From Flavobacterium psychrophilum (GTDB lineage Bacteria > Bacteroidota > Bacteroidia > Flavobacteriales > Flavobacteriaceae), in contig CAMBZB010000010.1 of the NCBI GenBank assembly GCA_945872245.1, positions 1 through 64,000 on the forward strand: 64,000 bases of DNA, given 5' to 3'. The notes under the pieces were generated by a model that saw nothing but the letters and a program-made list of their open reading frames with translations, was not told the origin of the DNA and did no database searches. Of this stretch, positions 62,203-64,000 are shown piece by piece (position 1 is the first letter of the stretch; each line of letters starts with the position of its first letter). A program made the translations under genes and the position numbers.

Positions 62203-63030
62203 TTAAACAAATTTTATATTTATGACGTCTCTATAATTCAATCCTAGTAGGCTGTTGGCAGAACCCACTTTGGAGGGATTGCTTCTAAAAATGGCAATTT
62301 CCAGAAACCCAGCTTCGTTGAAAATTGCTAATTTTTCACCTTCATAATTCTTGATTTCATATTTCTCGGAACTAGCAATCGCCGAATAATTGGGCAGAAT
62401 AGTTTTGATGTTTTTGGTTCGCATCACAATCTCATAGGGCCTTCCTTTCGCTACTTCTAGAAACTGTTTTTTTGAAATATTGGTCACTACATTACCAAAA
62501 TGGTCAATGTAAATTACATATCCTTTTAGCGAATTCCCGTCATTGGCGATAACAGCCTGTAAATCGACAACTTGTTTAATGTTTTTTAATTCTTTGCCAA
62601 TTATGTTTAACAAACCACCTTTGGCAATATGACAGGCTACTTTTACGAAAACATCTAAATCGGAGGCATCGTTAGGCAAGCGATCGTGTATGTTGATAGT
62701 AACTATTTTTTGGGGAACAATTTTTTGTGAAAGCATGCTTAAAATACCATTATCGGCAGCAATAAAATAGTGATCGTTCCACTGCATGACAATATGTTGG
62801 TTTTCTTTGTTGAATTCCAAATCAACGCCAATGAGATGTACCGTCCCTTTTGGAAAACTGGCATAAGACGCCCCAATGATATAACTGGCTTCAACTGTGT
62901 TGAATGGATCTATATCATGTGAAATATCGATGATAGTGGCCTCGGGATATTCAGACAAAATTTTCCCTTTCAACGCACCTACAAAGTGGTCTTTCAAGCC
63001 GTAATCGGTGGTAAGGGTAATTATTGACAT
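62203..63030 (-). CDS. SAM hydrolase / SAM-dependent halogenase family (DUF62)
   Basis: The 275-residue protein belongs to the SAM hydroxide adenosyltransferase family, which splits S-adenosylmethionine into adenosine and methionine; a few relatives use chloride or fluoride. Visible are LTTDYGLKDHFVGALKG with the conserved Asp, IDISHDIDPF, VDLEFN, ADNGILS and YIDHFGNVVTNI. The D-x-H-like triad fits the hydrolase rather than a halogenase. TAGCTTTG on the minus strand at 63089-63096 is a likely promoter box. It is divergent from phoH and upstream of gldF. Confidence 0.88.
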   Translation of the reverse strand: MSIITLTTDYGLKDHFVGALKGKILSEYPEATIIDISHDIDPFNTVEASYIIGASYASFPKGTVHLIGVDLEFNKENQHIVMQWNDHYFIAADNGILSMLSQKIVPQKIVTINIHDRLPNDASDLDVFVKVACHIAKGGLLNIIGKELKNIKQVVDLQAVIANDGNSLKGYVIYIDHFGNVVTNISKKQFLEVAKGRPYEIVMRTKNIKTILPNYSAIASSEKYEIKNYEGEKLAIFNEAGFLEIAIFRSNPSKVGSANSLLGLNYRDVINIKFV

Positions 63031-63216
63031 AAAATTGTTTATAAATAAAACAGAAAATAAACCTAAAACGTATTAAATTTGAGAAATGCAAAGCTAATAA
63101 TAGTAAAGCCAAAAAAAGTAAAAAACAAAAACAAATCCCAAAAAATTGGACATTAAATTTTATGGTTTGAAACCAAAATGTTTTTGCCTTATTAATTGAT
63201 TTAAAAACCACTCAAT

Positions 63217-64000
63217 TTGAACGAAAGAATCATCGAGCTCATAGACATCGCTCCAAAAGATTTTTGGGGCGCTCAAGACACTCATCTTGAGATGATTAAA
63301 AAATATTATCCGAAATTAAAAATTGTTGCTCGAGGAACAACTTTGAAAGCTTTTGGAGAAAAGGAGGTTCTAGATGAATTTGAAAATCGTTTCAACCGAT
63401 TGATGCTTCATTTTACAAGATACAATACCATTGATGACAATGTTATCGAGAGAGTGATTCAAAGTACCGCGCAAGAGGATACTAAAACTTTTGGACATGA
63501 TAAAATATTAGTACATGGTGTAGGAGGAAAAATTATTAAAGCCATGACGCCCAACCAGCAATTGTTGGTTGATACGATGAACAAAAACGATATGGTTTTT
63601 GCCGTTGGTCCGGCTGGTACAGGGAAAACCTATACAGGTGTTGCCATGGCGGTTAAGGCTTTGAAAGAAAAGCAAGTCAAGCGCATCATTCTTACCCGTC
63701 CGGCTGTTGAGGCTGGTGAAAATCTCGGATTTCTTCCCGGTGATATGAAGGAAAAACTCGATCCGTACATGCAACCGTTGTATGATGCCTTACGGGACAT
63801 GTTGCCTAATGAAAAACTTGAGGACTATATTTTAAAGGGGATTATCCAGATAGCTCCTTTGGCTTTTATGCGCGGACGAACATTAGATAATGCCTTCGTT
63901 ATTCTTGACGAAGCCCAAAACACTACTCATTCCCAAATGAAAATGTTTTTGACCCGCATGGGAAAAAGCGCCAAATTTATGATAACGGGAGATCCCGGAC
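63217..64000 (+). CDS. PhoH family ATPase, 3' end missing
   Basis: A TTG at 63217 opens a frame that continues to the right edge (261 codons seen of about 320). The N-terminal part (LNERIIELIDIAPKDFWGAQ, then VARGTTLKAFGEKEV) is the PhoH/YbeZ KH-like region. The P-loop AVGPAGTGKTYTGVAMAV, RPAVEAGENLGFLPGD and Walker B FVILDEAQNTTHSQ identify the ATPase domain. PhoH proteins act in RNA processing and ribosome assembly by work on YbeZ. No in-frame ATG lies near, and the TTG start is the position expected for the family. Confidence 0.9.
   Translation, partial: MNERIIELIDIAPKDFWGAQDTHLEMIKKYYPKLKIVARGTTLKAFGEKEVLDEFENRFNRLMLHFTRYNTIDDNVIERVIQSTAQEDTKTFGHDKILVHGVGGKIIKAMTPNQQLLVDTMNKNDMVFAVGPAGTGKTYTGVAMAVKALKEKQVKRIILTRPAVEAGENLGFLPGDMKEKLDPYMQPLYDALRDMLPNEKLEDYILKGIIQIAPLAFMRGRTLDNAFVILDEAQNTTHSQMKMFLTRMGKSAKFMITGDPG

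Noticed and set aside
62203..63030. Fluorinase or chlorinase activity for the DUF62 protein
   Set aside because: Motifs fit the common SAM hydrolase branch, and no halometabolite genes are nearby.
1..64000. CRISPR array, rRNA operon or classical defence system
   Set aside because: No regularly spaced direct repeats, rRNA sequence, restriction enzymes or toxin-antitoxin pairs were recognised in the window.

Overview
The window looks like chromosomal DNA of a Flavobacterium-type bacterium (phylum Bacteroidota). The sequence is AT-rich. Several genes are preceded by the Bacteroidota promoter form TTG, about 17-21 bases, then TAnnTTTG. Ribosome binding sites are weak. It carries the gliding genes gldF and gldG and many small proteins of flavobacterial type. 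No rRNA operon or CRISPR array is present. There is one tRNA gene (Tyr, GTA) and one IS30-type insertion sequence.

Layout. 1-404: first codons of a minus-strand tyrosine recombinase running off the left edge, then a gene-free stretch that may be the edge of an integrated element. 405-6531: a DUF2400 gene, a LolD-type ABC ATPase, small membrane and lipoproteins, the serine genes serA and serC, and an acyl-CoA reductase divergent from a ferredoxin. 6675-15890: ychF, a FIST sensor paired with a hybrid histidine kinase, a flavin reductase, and parE-parC (topoisomerase IV). 15992-18655: TerC and small genes. 18778-25993: menaquinone genes menD, menB, menA and menC, interleaved with a CvfB-like protein and a TPR protein; menE is not here. 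25990-36978: an AI-2E family permease, a very large PAS/GAF hybrid kinase next to a CheB-CheR-PAS fusion, a ClC channel and AlkD. 36995-43610: an AcpH-like protein, glmM, the IS30 element, three genes for secreted or outer-membrane proteins of unknown role, and a half-lost membrane protein gene. 43678-50418: an acyltransferase, rhomboid protease, SIMPL protein, tRNA-Tyr, a DUF4369-TlpA gene broken by one in-frame TGA, small conserved proteins and a hydrolase. 50451-58381: a phosphoribosyltransferase, a VWA/MoxR pair, a GYF protein, mnmE and two universal stress proteins. 58487-64000: dnaN, gldG, gldF, a SAM hydrolase and the start of phoH.

Most of the window is ordinary housekeeping sequence. 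The most unusual part is 40543-41995: two paralogous, exported, short proteins carrying peptide motifs that I recognise from type VI secretion tube proteins (Hcp), in the first protein shuffled and duplicated. They lie downstream of an IS30 element and upstream of an outer-membrane-like protein and a truncated gene. Other points of interest are the stop-interrupted thioredoxin gene, a palindromic short repeat inside glmM, an AT-rich tandem repeat inside mnmE, a probable leaderless gene, and repeat structure around tRNA-Tyr.
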